Shown: positions 8,668 through 16,954 of the stretch, one piece after another | How positions within the stretch are numbered: the stretch's first letter is position 1 | How the letters are laid out: every line of letters starts with the position of its first letter | Source of the DNA: Clostridium algifaecis | GTDB taxonomy: Bacteria; Bacillota; Clostridia; Clostridiales; Clostridiaceae | NCBI RefSeq assembly: GCF_017874415.1 | Contig: NZ_JAGGLM010000020.1 | Location: 1-38,737 of the forward strand | Length of the DNA stretch: 38,737 nt | Direction: 5' to 3' | Position numbers and translations under genes: made by a program | The notes under the pieces: generated by a model | Databases searched by the model: none | The model's input: only the letters and a program-made list of their open reading frames with translations | What the model was told of the DNA's origin: nothing

Positions 8668-10378
8668 TTACAAAATCCATCTTTGTAACATATGAGTCTA
8701 GTTTTTGATTTGATTTATTTTCTATATCATTGAGTACTGTAATAGTATATTTTTCATTAGTTTCATATCCATTATAAGGAGGATTTATTATTATAGTATC
8801 AGGACTTTCAAATTTGAAAGTTACTCCTGCGTAGTTTCCACTGCTGTCAGTGACTTTAATGTTATTTTGCATAGTCATATCTATACTGCTTATAGTAGTT
8901 TTACCCTTATCAGGATAATCGTATGTTATAGTTTTGTCATCTAGTGGATTATTAAAGTGTATTTTCCATGCTTTAGAAGAATCTGTTTCAGTCTTATCTG
9001 AAATAAATCTTATGCTTGAATTTTTGACAAGCGTACAGTTGTTATCCTTTAGTGTTAAAGCACAACCATTATCAAATGAAGAAGCACTATCAAAATCATA
9101 GCCGATAGTAGTAGAACCAAGCCTGTCAATATATCCCCATTCTAAATCTGTAGTTGTACCTTCCGGACCATTGTTTTTTTCAACTGCAGCAAGTCCTTCT
9201 TTAAAATCAGAGGCAGCATCAAAAGTTGGTTCTATTATTGTATCTCCCCTGTCATTTATAAATCCGTATTTATTGCCTTTTTGTACTCTTGCCAATCCTT
9301 CTTGAAAAGCATATATTTTATCAAATTCAGACTTATATGTTATTTCACCGGACTTGTCTATAAATCCGTATCTATCGTGTGATTTTACTATGGCTTTACC
9401 TTCGGTATAAGTGTCTATCCAGTCAAACTGAGGTGATGCAATTATTTTACCTGAGCTGTCTAAAACTCCAAAGAGTCCATTTTTACTTACAGTCCACATG
9501 TCTTCACTATTATAGGTAATGTTGTCATAATCAGAATCAAGCAATGCTTTTCCAGTACTATCTAGTGTGCCAACTTTTCCATCGTTTGTGTATTTAATCA
9601 GATTTTTATTTAAAAATGTTAAATCATCATATTTTGGTTCCATTATTATTTTGCCGTTTGTATCAGCAAGTCCCCATTTTTTATCTTTTTTTATAGGAAC
9701 TACTCCATTTTCAGGGGATTTCATTTCGTCAAAATTGAGTGCAGTGAAGTTGCCACTTTTATCTAAAAGTCCCCAGGCAGATCCTTTTTTTACAGCAGCA
9801 TAGTCGTCATTAAAATCACGAGCATCATCTAATGTACAGTCAGAAAGAAATTTACCATTTTTATCTACAAATCCATATTTAGTACCTTTTCTAACTACCA
9901 TAAATCCGTTTTTATATCCGTACACGAAATCAAATTGAGGGTCACAAATTACAACTCCTTTTTGATTTATAATTCCCCACTTGGAATTCAGACTTATTTC
10001 TGCAAGGCCTTCCTCTGAAAAATCTGATATATCATCAAATTTAGGTTCCACAAGTATGTTTCCATCTTTGTCAGCTAATCCATATTTAGAACCTTTTCCA
10101 ATTTTAATATATCCATTTTTAAAATAATATATAGAAGTGTATTCAGGTTTCAATAATAATTTGCCATTAGCATCAATTAATCCATAAAGTCCATTTTTGC
10201 TAATTTTGGCAGTTCCATTTTGAAAAGTAGATATGTTATCTGCAGGTATATTCAAATTTGTAATTGAATATTGATTATTTTGGCTTGCAAAAACTTTATT
10301 ATTAGAAAATATTTCAAAGTTAAGAAAAATAGATAGAAATAATACTATACTAAAACATATTTTAAAATTTTTTCTCAA
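8657..10378 (-). CDS. Secreted WG-repeat protein with C-terminal Ig-like domain
   Basis: This 573-residue protein begins at a TTG codon (10378-10376) preceded by GGGAGGAGAGA. A signal peptide (residues 1-32) is followed by eleven tandem WG/KWG repeats of about 34 residues (PF14903 type) between about 63 and 440. Typical units are KYGFVDKNGKFL and KWGLADTNGKIIMEPKYD. The last 120 residues (KIHFNNPLDDKTITYDY to the end) look like one SbsA-type Ig domain, as in the CWB2 protein at 2163. WG repeats probably form a beta-propeller or solenoid; ligand unknown. It is on the minus strand, convergent with the lipoprotein gene, and completes the surface-protein block. No wall anchor is seen. Confidence 0.88.
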   Translation of the reverse strand: MRKNFKICFSIVLFLSIFLNFEIFSNNKVFASQNNQYSITNLNIPADNISTFQNGTAKISKNGLYGLIDANGKLLLKPEYTSIYYFKNGYIKIGKGSKYGLADKDGNILVEPKFDDISDFSEEGLAEISLNSKWGIINQKGVVICDPQFDFVYGYKNGFMVVRKGTKYGFVDKNGKFLSDCTLDDARDFNDDYAAVKKGSAWGLLDKSGNFTALNFDEMKSPENGVVPIKKDKKWGLADTNGKIIMEPKYDDLTFLNKNLIKYTNDGKVGTLDSTGKALLDSDYDNITYNSEDMWTVSKNGLFGVLDSSGKIIASPQFDWIDTYTEGKAIVKSHDRYGFIDKSGEITYKSEFDKIYAFQEGLARVQKGNKYGFINDRGDTIIEPTFDAASDFKEGLAAVEKNNGPEGTTTDLEWGYIDRLGSTTIGYDFDSASSFDNGCALTLKDNNCTLVKNSSIRFISDKTETDSSKAWKIHFNNPLDDKTITYDYPDKGKTTISSIDMTMQNNIKVTDSSGNYAGVTFKFESPDTIIINPPYNGYETNEKYTITVLNDIENKSNQKLDSYVTKMDFVIKK

Positions 10379-10663
10379 AAATCTCTCCTCCCGACTAATT
10401 TTGATTATTAATATTTTAGTATATTATACCATCTATTATGCTAAATTAGTATCTTTAATACAATTACAAATTTTTTACATTATATTAAGCCAGATTCCAG
10501 AATATGAACATTCTGAAAATTTACTGTTTGTGTAGAATAAAGCAATTTGTTATAGTATAATTATAGTAAGAATTTTACTTTGTTTGATTTTACAAAATTG
10601 TTATGTTATATTAAACTAAGAAAAATTAGAAGTATGTTTATTTTGAAGATTCGGGGGTACAAA
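10379..10663. other. Divergent promoter region of WG-repeat and SLAP-domain genes
   Basis: This intergenic stretch holds the start regions of two divergent genes. On the plus strand TATAAT (10556-10561) is a likely -10 with a poor -35. On the minus strand GGTATAATATAC (complement near 10419-10430) is a likely -10 for the WG gene. A small CAGAAT/ATTCTG dyad lies near 10498-10515. No RNA gene is seen. Confidence 0.45.
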
Positions 10664-11518
10664 ATGGTAAAGAAAACAGAAAATAATGCAAGTAAAACTG
10701 ATAAAAGCCAGTACGTTTCTACAAAACTATCGCTTTTAGAAAAAGATAATGTTGTAATTTCAGATGTACATAAGGAAATTTTGGAAGATGAAATAAAAGA
10801 ACTGCCGCCAATAAAAGAAGGACAGCTTAATGTCTCGGGTGTATACATATATGACCAAGGAGATAAGTTTGAAGTTAAAATATATGTTAGAAATGGTGTT
10901 TCCGATAATTTGAATTTGGAGGATATACCTCTTGTAATAAAAAATTCTAAAGATGAAATTCTAGCAGCTCAGACTTTTGATTTAAGAGGACTTGGACAGC
11001 TTCCACCTCATTCTGTCAGACCTATAAAGGTTTACTTTGATAAAGAAAATGTAAAGGTGGATAGCATTCCAAATGATGATTGGGAAATAGCCTTAAATGG
11101 TACTTTTAAAATAACTACAAGGGTTAAAACTAGTTATGAAGGTTTGCCTGAAAAAATTAGTGATGAAGATAGGCTTGTATTTGAAGAATTTTTAGAGAGC
11201 TTGCCTGAACTTGAAGAAGGCGAATTCAGTATATCAACTTTCAGCATTGGAATTAATACAGATGGTGTTATATTGGTTACTTGTGTTATGAGAAATGCAG
11301 CACCTAAACCAATTACGCTTAATAAGGTTCCTATGACGCTTTTAAATGAGGAAAAAAAGATAGTTAATTCAAATGAATTTGAGCTGGATAATTTCACTGT
11401 TAGCCCATATAGAGCCAGAGTATGCAATTTTGCATTTAAGACTAATGTTAAACCTGAAAAGAATCAGGAGCTTAAAGATTGGTCAATAGTTTATAAGCTT
11501 TATAGATATAAGAAATAG
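10664..11518 (+). CDS. SLAP-domain protein with two tandem domains, no signal peptide
   Basis: ATG 10664 is chosen because GGGGG lies 6 bases upstream; the frame extends upstream to 10580 without support. The 284-residue protein has a lysine-rich start and then two similar domains (about 45-150 and 170-284). Each opens with a shared acidic pattern, IKELPPIKEGQLNVSGVYIY and LESLPELEEGEFSISTFSIG, followed by IYVRNG/VMRNA strands and a final WEIALNG/WSIVYK. This matches the duplicated SLAP domain (TIGR04398 type) linked to S-layer and accessory-Sec proteins. No signal peptide or transmembrane helix is visible, so it may act inside the cell. It is monocistronic, with a terminator at 11597. Confidence 0.75.
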   Translation: MVKKTENNASKTDKSQYVSTKLSLLEKDNVVISDVHKEILEDEIKELPPIKEGQLNVSGVYIYDQGDKFEVKIYVRNGVSDNLNLEDIPLVIKNSKDEILAAQTFDLRGLGQLPPHSVRPIKVYFDKENVKVDSIPNDDWEIALNGTFKITTRVKTSYEGLPEKISDEDRLVFEEFLESLPELEEGEFSISTFSIGINTDGVILVTCVMRNAAPKPITLNKVPMTLLNEEKKIVNSNEFELDNFTVSPYRARVCNFAFKTNVKPEKNQELKDWSIVYKLYRYKK

Positions 11519-11596
11519 ACAAATAAAATTGATTTAAGATGTTTTTCGGTTGGGTAAATTTGTATTTACTTTCAAGAGAGATATGACTTTTGGGGT

Positions 11597-11628
11597 GGAA
11601 AGTCCTTTATTAGGGCTTTCCTTTTTTG
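11597..11628 (+). terminator. Intrinsic terminator
   Basis: GGAAAGTCC (11597-11605) pairs with GGGCTTTCC (11613-11621, one G-U), followed by six T. It ends the SLAP-domain gene transcript. Confidence 0.8.
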
Positions 11629-11731
11629 TAGTTAAATTAATTTATAAATCTGTTATGAGTTTGCTAATAATATAGATAGATATAATAAATATGTCAGTTA
11701 AATTAATTATAAATTTGTTAGGAGTGTTTGT

Positions 11732-12916
11732 ATGGAAAAAACTTTGTTGGACATTGCCATGATTCTCGTGTTTACAAAAATAGGAGGAATTATAAGCAAA
11801 AAGGCCAAAATGCCAGAGGTTTTAGGTGCATTGGTTGCAGGTGTGATACTTGGACCAGTTGTTTTAAACCTCATACAGTATGACAATGACATAAAACTTT
11901 TATCTAACCTTGGGGTTATTATGCTAATGTTTGTTTCAGGGCTTGAGACTAATATAGATGAATTCAAAAAGGCTGGATTTACAGCATTTATAATTGCACT
12001 CTTAGGTATTATGCTGCCGCTTATTTTAGGGACTTTAGGTGCATTTATATTCTTCCATAATGTTGTGGAAAATATTTTTGTAGGAGTAATTTTAACTGCT
12101 ACAAGTGTGAGTATTTCTGCTGAAACTCTTAAAGAGTTAGGTAAGCTTAATACCAGGGCAGGAGTAAATATTCTTGGAGCGGCAGTAATAGATGACGTTC
12201 TGGGACTTATACTTATATCTGTAGTACTTGCAGTGGTTAATTCATCTGGATCTGGCGGTTTTGGAGCGGCTGGTATGTCATCTCTTATACTTGTATTTAT
12301 AAAGATAGCATTATTTTGCATAGCTTCTATAATTGCCATAGTGTATCTGCCAAAATACATAAATAAATTTACAATGAATGCAAAGCCAGGCAAGGAAATG
12401 CTAACATTTTCAATAGCAGCAGGTCTTTTTGTTGCATGTATCGCAGAGTATTTGGGGATAGCGGCTATTACAGGTGCTTATATATGTGGACTTGTACTTT
12501 CATCAATTTCACATAGAGAATATCTTGAGAGAAATGTGAGGGCTATTTCATCAGGATTTTTGTCACTTATATTTTTCGCAAGTGTGGGTATTGAGGCAAA
12601 CTTAAAGGGACTTAATATGGAGGCTTTATATATAACATTGGTTATGTTTGTTATTGCTGTGATTGGCAAGATAATTGGCTGTGGTGGTGCTGCAAGAATA
12701 CTTAAGATGACAAGAAGTGAATCACTTCAGATCGGGGTTGGAATGATTTCAAGAGGAGAGGTTGCAATAATTACTGCGAATATAGGACTCCAGCAAAAGA
12801 TTATATCAGAGGAAATATTCCTTCCAACTTTGATTGTTGTAATACTTACTACAATTGTAACTCCTATTTTGCTCAAAATGGCATTCTCTCATAAAAATGA
12901 AAAATTAATAAACTAA
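11732..12916 (+). CDS. Na+/H+ antiporter, CPA2 family
   Basis: This 394-residue integral membrane protein has about 12 hydrophobic helices and belongs to the monovalent cation:proton antiporter-2 (NapA/KefB-like) transport fold (PF00999). The paired acidic residues D154-D155 in GAAVIDDVLGLI are the transport site expected of electrogenic Na+/H+ exchangers. The N-terminal KMPEVLGALVAGVILGP is the usual family signature. No TrkA-N or TrkA-C regulatory domain follows, so it is a short, membrane-only version. AGGAG precedes ATG 11732. It probably helps pH and sodium homeostasis at the cytoplasmic membrane. It is monocistronic by spacing. K+ as the alternative ion cannot be excluded. Confidence 0.88.
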   Translation: MEKTLLDIAMILVFTKIGGIISKKAKMPEVLGALVAGVILGPVVLNLIQYDNDIKLLSNLGVIMLMFVSGLETNIDEFKKAGFTAFIIALLGIMLPLILGTLGAFIFFHNVVENIFVGVILTATSVSISAETLKELGKLNTRAGVNILGAAVIDDVLGLILISVVLAVVNSSGSGGFGAAGMSSLILVFIKIALFCIASIIAIVYLPKYINKFTMNAKPGKEMLTFSIAAGLFVACIAEYLGIAAITGAYICGLVLSSISHREYLERNVRAISSGFLSLIFFASVGIEANLKGLNMEALYITLVMFVIAVIGKIIGCGGAARILKMTRSESLQIGVGMISRGEVAIITANIGLQQKIISEEIFLPTLIVVILTTIVTPILLKMAFSHKNEKLIN

Positions 12917-12919
12917 ATA

Positions 12920-12948
12920 TTGACTTAATTTTTGTATAGAGGTATATT
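12920..12948 (+). promoter_or_regulatory. Sigma-A promoter of ilvE
   Basis: TTGACT (12920-12925), a 17-base spacer and TATATT (12943-12948). It predicts a leader of roughly 65 bases before ATG 13022, too short for a T-box. Confidence 0.65.
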
Positions 12949-13021
12949 TAAATATAAACGTACATTGAATTTAGATAAAACAATTAAATTCTTTTTTTAA
13001 ATTACACAAGGGGGCTTTTTA

Positions 13022-13939
13022 ATGTCAAAATCATACGTATTTTACCAGGGAAAAATTGTAGATGAAAGCGAGGTAAGTATCGGTATAAGAAGTAAAGCTT
13101 TCAACTATGGTCTTGGATGCTTTGAGGGAATCAGAGCTTATTGGGACGAAGACCAAAATCAACTTTATGGATTCAGATTAAAGGATCATTATACCAGATT
13201 ACTTCAATCAGCAAAAACACTTAATCTAAAAGTTCCATATACTGTAGAGGAACTATCAAACTTTACAATTGAACTTTTAAAGAAAAATAATTTTAAGCGT
13301 ACTACTTATATAAGGCCTATAGTTTATAATGATGCACAGGATATAGGACCAAGTCTTACAACTCCTGATACTAAAGTAGTTATATACTGTCAGCCTTTGG
13401 ATAAGTATGCAGGAAAGTCAGAGTTAAGTGTCGGATTTGTATCATGGAGAAGACTTGAGGATAATATGCTTCCACCAAGAACTAAAGCTACAGCAGCTTA
13501 CTTGAATTCTGCACTGGCATCACTTGAGGCACATCAGGCAGGATATGATGAAGGATTATTCTTGACTTCAAATGGACATGTTTGTGAAGGACCAGGAGAG
13601 AATGTATTTATCTATAAGAAGGGTAAATTAATAACTCCACCAGCTTCTGACAATATCCTCGAAGGAATAACAAGAGATTTGGTTATTAGATTAGGTAAGG
13701 AAGAATTAGGATTGGAAGTTGAAGAAAGAAGTATATCAAGAACAGAACTTTATGCATCGGATGAAGTATTCTTCAGTGGAACAGCTATGGAAGTTACACC
13801 AATAATTGAAGTAGATCATAGAACTGTTGGAGCAGGAAAAGAAGGAGAATTATGCAAGAAGATTAAAGAATTATTCTTTGGTTTAACTGTAGGTAAAAAT
13901 CCTAAATATGCAGAATATTGCACTCCTGTTTACAAATAA
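13022..13939 (+). CDS. ilvE: Branched-chain amino acid aminotransferase
   Basis: This PLP-dependent class IV aminotransferase of 305 residues catalyses the last step of leucine, isoleucine and valine synthesis, using glutamate as amino donor. The catalytic lysine is K155 in PPRTKATAAYLNS. Other signatures are FNYGLGCFEGIRAYW near the start, SNGHVCEGPGENVF (phosphate and cofactor contacts) and VFFSGTAMEVTPI. The length is normal for the IlvE group TIGR01122. GGGGG before ATG 13022 and a good promoter at 12920 support a single-gene transcript closed by the terminator at 13960. No attenuator or T-box is seen. A D-amino-acid or aminodeoxychorismate lyase role is unlikely given the EGIRAYW motif. 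Confidence 0.93.
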   Translation: MSKSYVFYQGKIVDESEVSIGIRSKAFNYGLGCFEGIRAYWDEDQNQLYGFRLKDHYTRLLQSAKTLNLKVPYTVEELSNFTIELLKKNNFKRTTYIRPIVYNDAQDIGPSLTTPDTKVVIYCQPLDKYAGKSELSVGFVSWRRLEDNMLPPRTKATAAYLNSALASLEAHQAGYDEGLFLTSNGHVCEGPGENVFIYKKGKLITPPASDNILEGITRDLVIRLGKEELGLEVEERSISRTELYASDEVFFSGTAMEVTPIIEVDHRTVGAGKEGELCKKIKELFFGLTVGKNPKYAEYCTPVYK

Positions 13940-13959
13940 GATAAATTTCTTATGATTTT

Positions 13960-14000
13960 GAGTAGAGTCAATTTTGAAAATTAACTCTACTCAATTTTTT
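13960..14000 (+). terminator. Intrinsic terminator of ilvE
   Basis: GAGTAGAGT (13960-13968) pairs with ACTCTACTC at about 13984-13992, with an inner AATTTT/AAAATT extension, followed by AATTTTTTATT. Confidence 0.85.
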
Positions 14001-14001
14001 A

Positions 14002-14030
14002 TTGAAAAATTATTGATTGTCTCCTATAAT
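14002..14030 (+). promoter_or_regulatory. Promoter of the YpmS-like gene
   Basis: TTGAAA (14002-14007), a 17-base spacer and consensus TATAAT (14025-14030), 33 bases before ATG 14063. It starts directly after the ilvE terminator. Confidence 0.7.
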
Positions 14031-14062
14031 AAAATTGTTAACTGTCAATTGGAGGTAATTTT

Positions 14063-14623
14063 ATGACTAACAGGTTAAAGAGATTTTTAGCTATTTTTTT
14101 AACTATTGTGGTGATTTTAGCTGCACTTGCATATTTGATTACATGGAATTCTTCAAGTATGATTGTTTCTCAGACACCATCTAAAGAACTGGCTGAAAAA
14201 ATTATTAACATACCAAAAAACAATATGAGTATAACCCTGACTAATGATGAATTGAATCAACTTATAGATCTATATCCTATAGGAGAAAATAGTTTTGGGG
14301 ATTTAAAAGTAAAAAACATATATACAAAAATAGCAAATGACAAATTTGATATTTATTTACCCTCCAACTATAAAGGTATAGATATACTTATATACACTTC
14401 TGGAAAGATATATTTAGAGAATGGAAAAATAGTTTATGAAATAAGCAGTTTTAAAATTGGAAAATTGATTTTACCTAAAAAAATTGTATTGAACACTATA
14501 AAGAACAAAAACATAAAGAATGTTTCACTGAAAGATGATAAAATATTCATAGACACGTCTGTATTCCAATTTAAAATGAAAGATATTAAGTTAAAGGATA
14601 GCACTATTACAATCAGATTTTAA
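14063..14623 (+). CDS. Membrane-anchored protein, YpmS (DUF2140)-like
   Basis: This 186-residue protein has a single N-terminal transmembrane helix (about 9-27) and an extracellular beta-rich domain. The segment NNMSITLTNDELNQLI, followed by alternating strands and the ending DIKLKDSTITIRF, resembles the YpmS/DUF2140 family of small membrane-anchored proteins. GGAGG lies just before ATG 14063. It is transcribed alone from the promoter at 14002 and faces the convergent carbonic-anhydrase-like gene. Between them lies only a perfect 28-bp palindrome. Function unknown. The family match is tentative, based on layout and a few motifs. Confidence 0.6.
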   Translation: MTNRLKRFLAIFLTIVVILAALAYLITWNSSSMIVSQTPSKELAEKIINIPKNNMSITLTNDELNQLIDLYPIGENSFGDLKVKNIYTKIANDKFDIYLPSNYKGIDILIYTSGKIYLENGKIVYEISSFKIGKLILPKKIVLNTIKNKNIKNVSLKDDKIFIDTSVFQFKMKDIKLKDSTITIRF

Positions 14624-14626
14624 ATA

Positions 14627-14654
14627 TTTTGGTGACAGGTACCTGTCACCAAAA
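14627..14654. repeat. Perfect 28-bp palindrome between convergent genes
   Basis: TTTTGGTGACAGGT is followed immediately by its exact reverse complement, with no loop. It begins 4 bases after the YpmS-like stop codon and reaches the stop of the convergent gene at 14655. It may act as a terminator for both strands or be a dispersed palindromic repeat; the GTGACAGG-CCTGTCAC core is reminiscent of repeats scattered in Firmicute genomes. Confidence 0.85.
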
Positions 14655-15038
14655 TTATATTTTTTCTACTTTAAAGCTCTCTCCCATCCAAAGTCCTACT
14701 ACAGGAACATTTTTATATATTTTCTTAATTATATCTACAGATGATTTAATATGTTTTATATGAATGGCTTTATCAACTTTATTAGCGGCACAATCATAGT
14801 GTCCGGCTATAAATATTATCCTGGAATTATGAGAATTTAAGGATATATTTATTTTTTTGCCAAGTGAATTCATAAAATTTTTGTCATTAAGGTATATAAC
14901 CTTGTCCATTCCAGGCTCTGATATTATATCAACATATTCCACATCATAATTTGACCTTATCCAATTTAGTGCGGGTAATTGTGTTCTTCCATCCATACAA
15001 TTCAATAATGTAGCAAAGTTTTTAACTTTATTCTCCAT
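14655..15038 (-). CDS. Miniature beta-carbonic-anhydrase-like protein
   Basis: This 127-residue protein starts at the ATG at 15038, where AAGGGG lies about 12 bases upstream; the earlier ATG at 15059 has no ribosome site. It keeps the zinc-site layout of beta-carbonic anhydrases: C14-x-D16-x-R18 in NCMDGRTQLP and H80-x-x-C83 in AGHYDCAAN. It is much shorter than the usual 180-220 residues and lacks the N-terminal arm and the usual GN/AG-rich loop between the two motifs. Zinc binding is likely. CO2 hydration is possible but not established; related short proteins are annotated only as carbonic-anhydrase-like. Monocistronic on the minus strand. Confidence 0.7.
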   Translation of the reverse strand: MENKVKNFATLLNCMDGRTQLPALNWIRSNYDVEYVDIISEPGMDKVIYLNDKNFMNSLGKKINISLNSHNSRIIFIAGHYDCAANKVDKAIHIKHIKSSVDIIKKIYKNVPVVGLWMGESFKVEKI

Positions 15039-15174
15039 AATCAAGTGACACCCCTTCATTTATATAATTTAAATAATTATATCACTTATAGTTTTGTTTA
15101 TATAGCATATCCCATTTTTTAACATGGACTTGTCAGTAATATGAATGTTTTTGAATGTTTTTGAAATAAAATGA

Positions 15175-15203
15175 TTGATTTTAGAAAAAAATAATATTAT
15201 AAT
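15175..15203 (+). promoter_or_regulatory. Promoter of the fructose operon
   Basis: TTGATT (15175-15180), a 17-base spacer and TATAAT (15198-15203), 48 bases before fruR. Directly upstream, GAATGTTTTT occurs twice in tandem (15143-15162) and could be the FruR operator; that is a guess. Confidence 0.65.
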
Positions 15204-15251
15204 GTTTACATAGGATATATTTAAAGAGTTTATAAAGTTAAAGAAGGTGAA

Positions 15252-16010
15252 ATGATTTTGCTTACAGAACAGCGCCATAAGATAATATTAGACGAGCTAG
15301 AAAAAAAGGGTATTGTAAAAATCAATGATCTTGTAAAACTTTTAAATACGTCAGAATCTACCATAAGACGTGATCTTGTTTATTTAGACAGCATAAATGC
15401 AGTAAGGAGAATCCACGGTGGTGCTGAAATACCAAAAGGTAAATTTATAGAACCAAGTTATCTTGAAAAGGAAATACGAAATGTAGAAGAAAAAAGAAAA
15501 ATAGCAAAATTTGCAGCTTCACTTATTAATGAAGGAGATTGTGTATATCTAGATGCAGGGACATCGACTTTTGAAATGATTCAATATATAAATAAAAAAG
15601 AAATAATAATAGTGACTAACGGGCTAAAGCATATAAATGCTATTATTGAAAATAATATAAATGGATATATATTAGGTGGAAAAGTAAAAAATAGAACAAG
15701 AGCGGTTATAGGATCAGATGCACTTAGAAGCCTTGAAAAGTTCAGATTTGATAAATGTTTTTTAGGAATGAATGGTGTTCACCTAGAATATGGATTTACA
15801 ACTCCGGACTCTGAAGAAGCCATACTTAAGAAAACTGCCATTAAACATTCAAGATGCAGCTATATTCTTGCGGATGGAAGTAAATTTGGAGAAGTTAGTT
15901 TTGTAAAGGTTGCCGATTTGAAAGAGGCTTCCATAATTACGGATTCCGAAGTAGAGGACTGCGAAATGTATTTAGAAAAAACTAAAATAAAGGTTGTGAA
16001 AAATTTATGA
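15252..16010 (+). CDS. fruR: DeoR-family repressor of the fructose operon
   Basis: This 252-residue transcription regulator has a DeoR-type N-terminal winged helix (LTEQRHKIILDELEKKG, then TSESTIRRDLVYLD as recognition helix) and a C-terminal sugar-phosphate sensor of the ISOCOT fold (EGDCVYLDAGTSTFEM, DKCFLGMNGV, ILADGSKFGEVSF). In the family the effector is usually fructose-1-phosphate, the substrate of the next gene product. ATG 15252 follows GAAGGTG. Its stop overlaps the start of fruK by 4 bases, and fruA follows, so this is the classical fruRKA operon with likely autoregulation from the promoter at 15175. Confidence 0.92.
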   Translation: MILLTEQRHKIILDELEKKGIVKINDLVKLLNTSESTIRRDLVYLDSINAVRRIHGGAEIPKGKFIEPSYLEKEIRNVEEKRKIAKFAASLINEGDCVYLDAGTSTFEMIQYINKKEIIIVTNGLKHINAIIENNINGYILGGKVKNRTRAVIGSDALRSLEKFRFDKCFLGMNGVHLEYGFTTPDSEEAILKKTAIKHSRCSYILADGSKFGEVSFVKVADLKEASIITDSEVEDCEMYLEKTKIKVVKNL

Positions 16011-16912
16011 TATATACAGTAACTTTTAATCCATCAATTGACTATGTAGTACAGGTTCATGATTTGACTTTAGGAATTGTAAATAGAGTTAGCAATGAAG
16101 CAAAATATGCAGGAGGAAAGGGAATAAATGTATCCAGAGTTTTAAAAAATCTTGGTGTATCAAGTAAAGCACTTGGATTTATAGGAGGATTTACAGGAAA
16201 GTTTGTAAAGGATTCTCTAAATAATGACGGCATAATAACTGATTTCATAGAGGTTAATGAGGACACAAGAATAAATGTAAAAATTAAATCAAATGAAGAA
16301 ACTGAAATAAATGGAGCCGGACCTGATATAGATGAAAAGAACTTAAATGAACTATTAAAAAAAATAGAAAGTTTGAAATCTGATGATTTTATTGTACTTG
16401 CAGGGAATGTTCAAAAATCTTTGCCAGAGGACATATATTCTATAATTCAAAGAAAATGTCCGGACAGCAAGGTTATAGTAGATACTACAGGAAATGTTCT
16501 TACAGCCACATTAAAATATAAACCATTTTTAATAAAGCCTAATATACATGAGCTTGGAGACATATTCAATGTAGAAATTAAAGATATGAAGAAAGTTGTT
16601 TATTATGCTGATAAATTAAGAAATATGGGTGCTCAGAACATAATAATTTCTATGGGAGGAGATGGAGCGATGCTTGTGTGCAGTGAAGGTGTTTATACTG
16701 CTTCTGCACCAAAAGGAAAAGTTAAAAATTCTGTAGGCGCAGGTGACTCTGTTGTAGCTGGTTTTCTTGCTGAGTACACGAAAAGCTTTGATATAGTTGA
16801 AAGCTTTAGATATGGAGCAGCATCCGGAAGTGCTACTGCTTTTTCCATGGATTTATGTGAGAAGGAATATGTAGATGAATTACTTGATCAAGTTAAGGTT
16901 ACTAAACTGTAA
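16007..16912 (+). CDS. fruK: 1-phosphofructokinase
   Basis: This 301-residue PfkB-family kinase phosphorylates fructose-1-phosphate to fructose-1,6-bisphosphate with ATP, feeding PTS-imported fructose into glycolysis in the cytoplasm. Family signatures are AGGKGINVSRVLKNLG near residue 37 and VKNSVGAGDSVVAGFLAEY, with the catalytic base D247. Start and fruR stop overlap as ATGA, suggesting translational coupling. Tagatose-6-phosphate kinase is the main look-alike, but the position between fruR and fruA makes FruK by far the better call. The fruA gene follows after 42 bases with its own GGGGG ribosome site. Confidence 0.95.
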   Translation: MIYTVTFNPSIDYVVQVHDLTLGIVNRVSNEAKYAGGKGINVSRVLKNLGVSSKALGFIGGFTGKFVKDSLNNDGIITDFIEVNEDTRINVKIKSNEETEINGAGPDIDEKNLNELLKKIESLKSDDFIVLAGNVQKSLPEDIYSIIQRKCPDSKVIVDTTGNVLTATLKYKPFLIKPNIHELGDIFNVEIKDMKKVVYYADKLRNMGAQNIIISMGGDGAMLVCSEGVYTASAPKGKVKNSVGAGDSVVAGFLAEYTKSFDIVESFRYGAASGSATAFSMDLCEKEYVDELLDQVKVTKL

Positions 16913-16954
16913 TACAGAAAATATTATATATTTAATTAAAAGGGGGTAAAAATT

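Noticed and set aside
11519-11731. Riboswitch ahead of the Na+/H+ antiporter
   Set aside because: The only clear structure is the terminator of the previous gene at 11597. No conserved riboswitch core for fluoride, c-di-AMP or others could be recognised.
11707-12393. 228-codon frame on the minus strand
   Set aside because: It lies entirely opposite the Na+/H+ antiporter gene, has low-complexity Ile/Ser/Pro-rich translation, no ribosome site and no family features.
12955-13021. T-box or attenuator leader for the aminotransferase gene
   Set aside because: The leader is only about 65 bases with no T-box motif, no specifier stem and no internal terminator.
15143-15162. Tandem GAATGTTTTT as proven FruR operator
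   Set aside because: Position is suitable, but a two-copy AT-rich direct repeat is weak evidence; it is only mentioned with the promoter.
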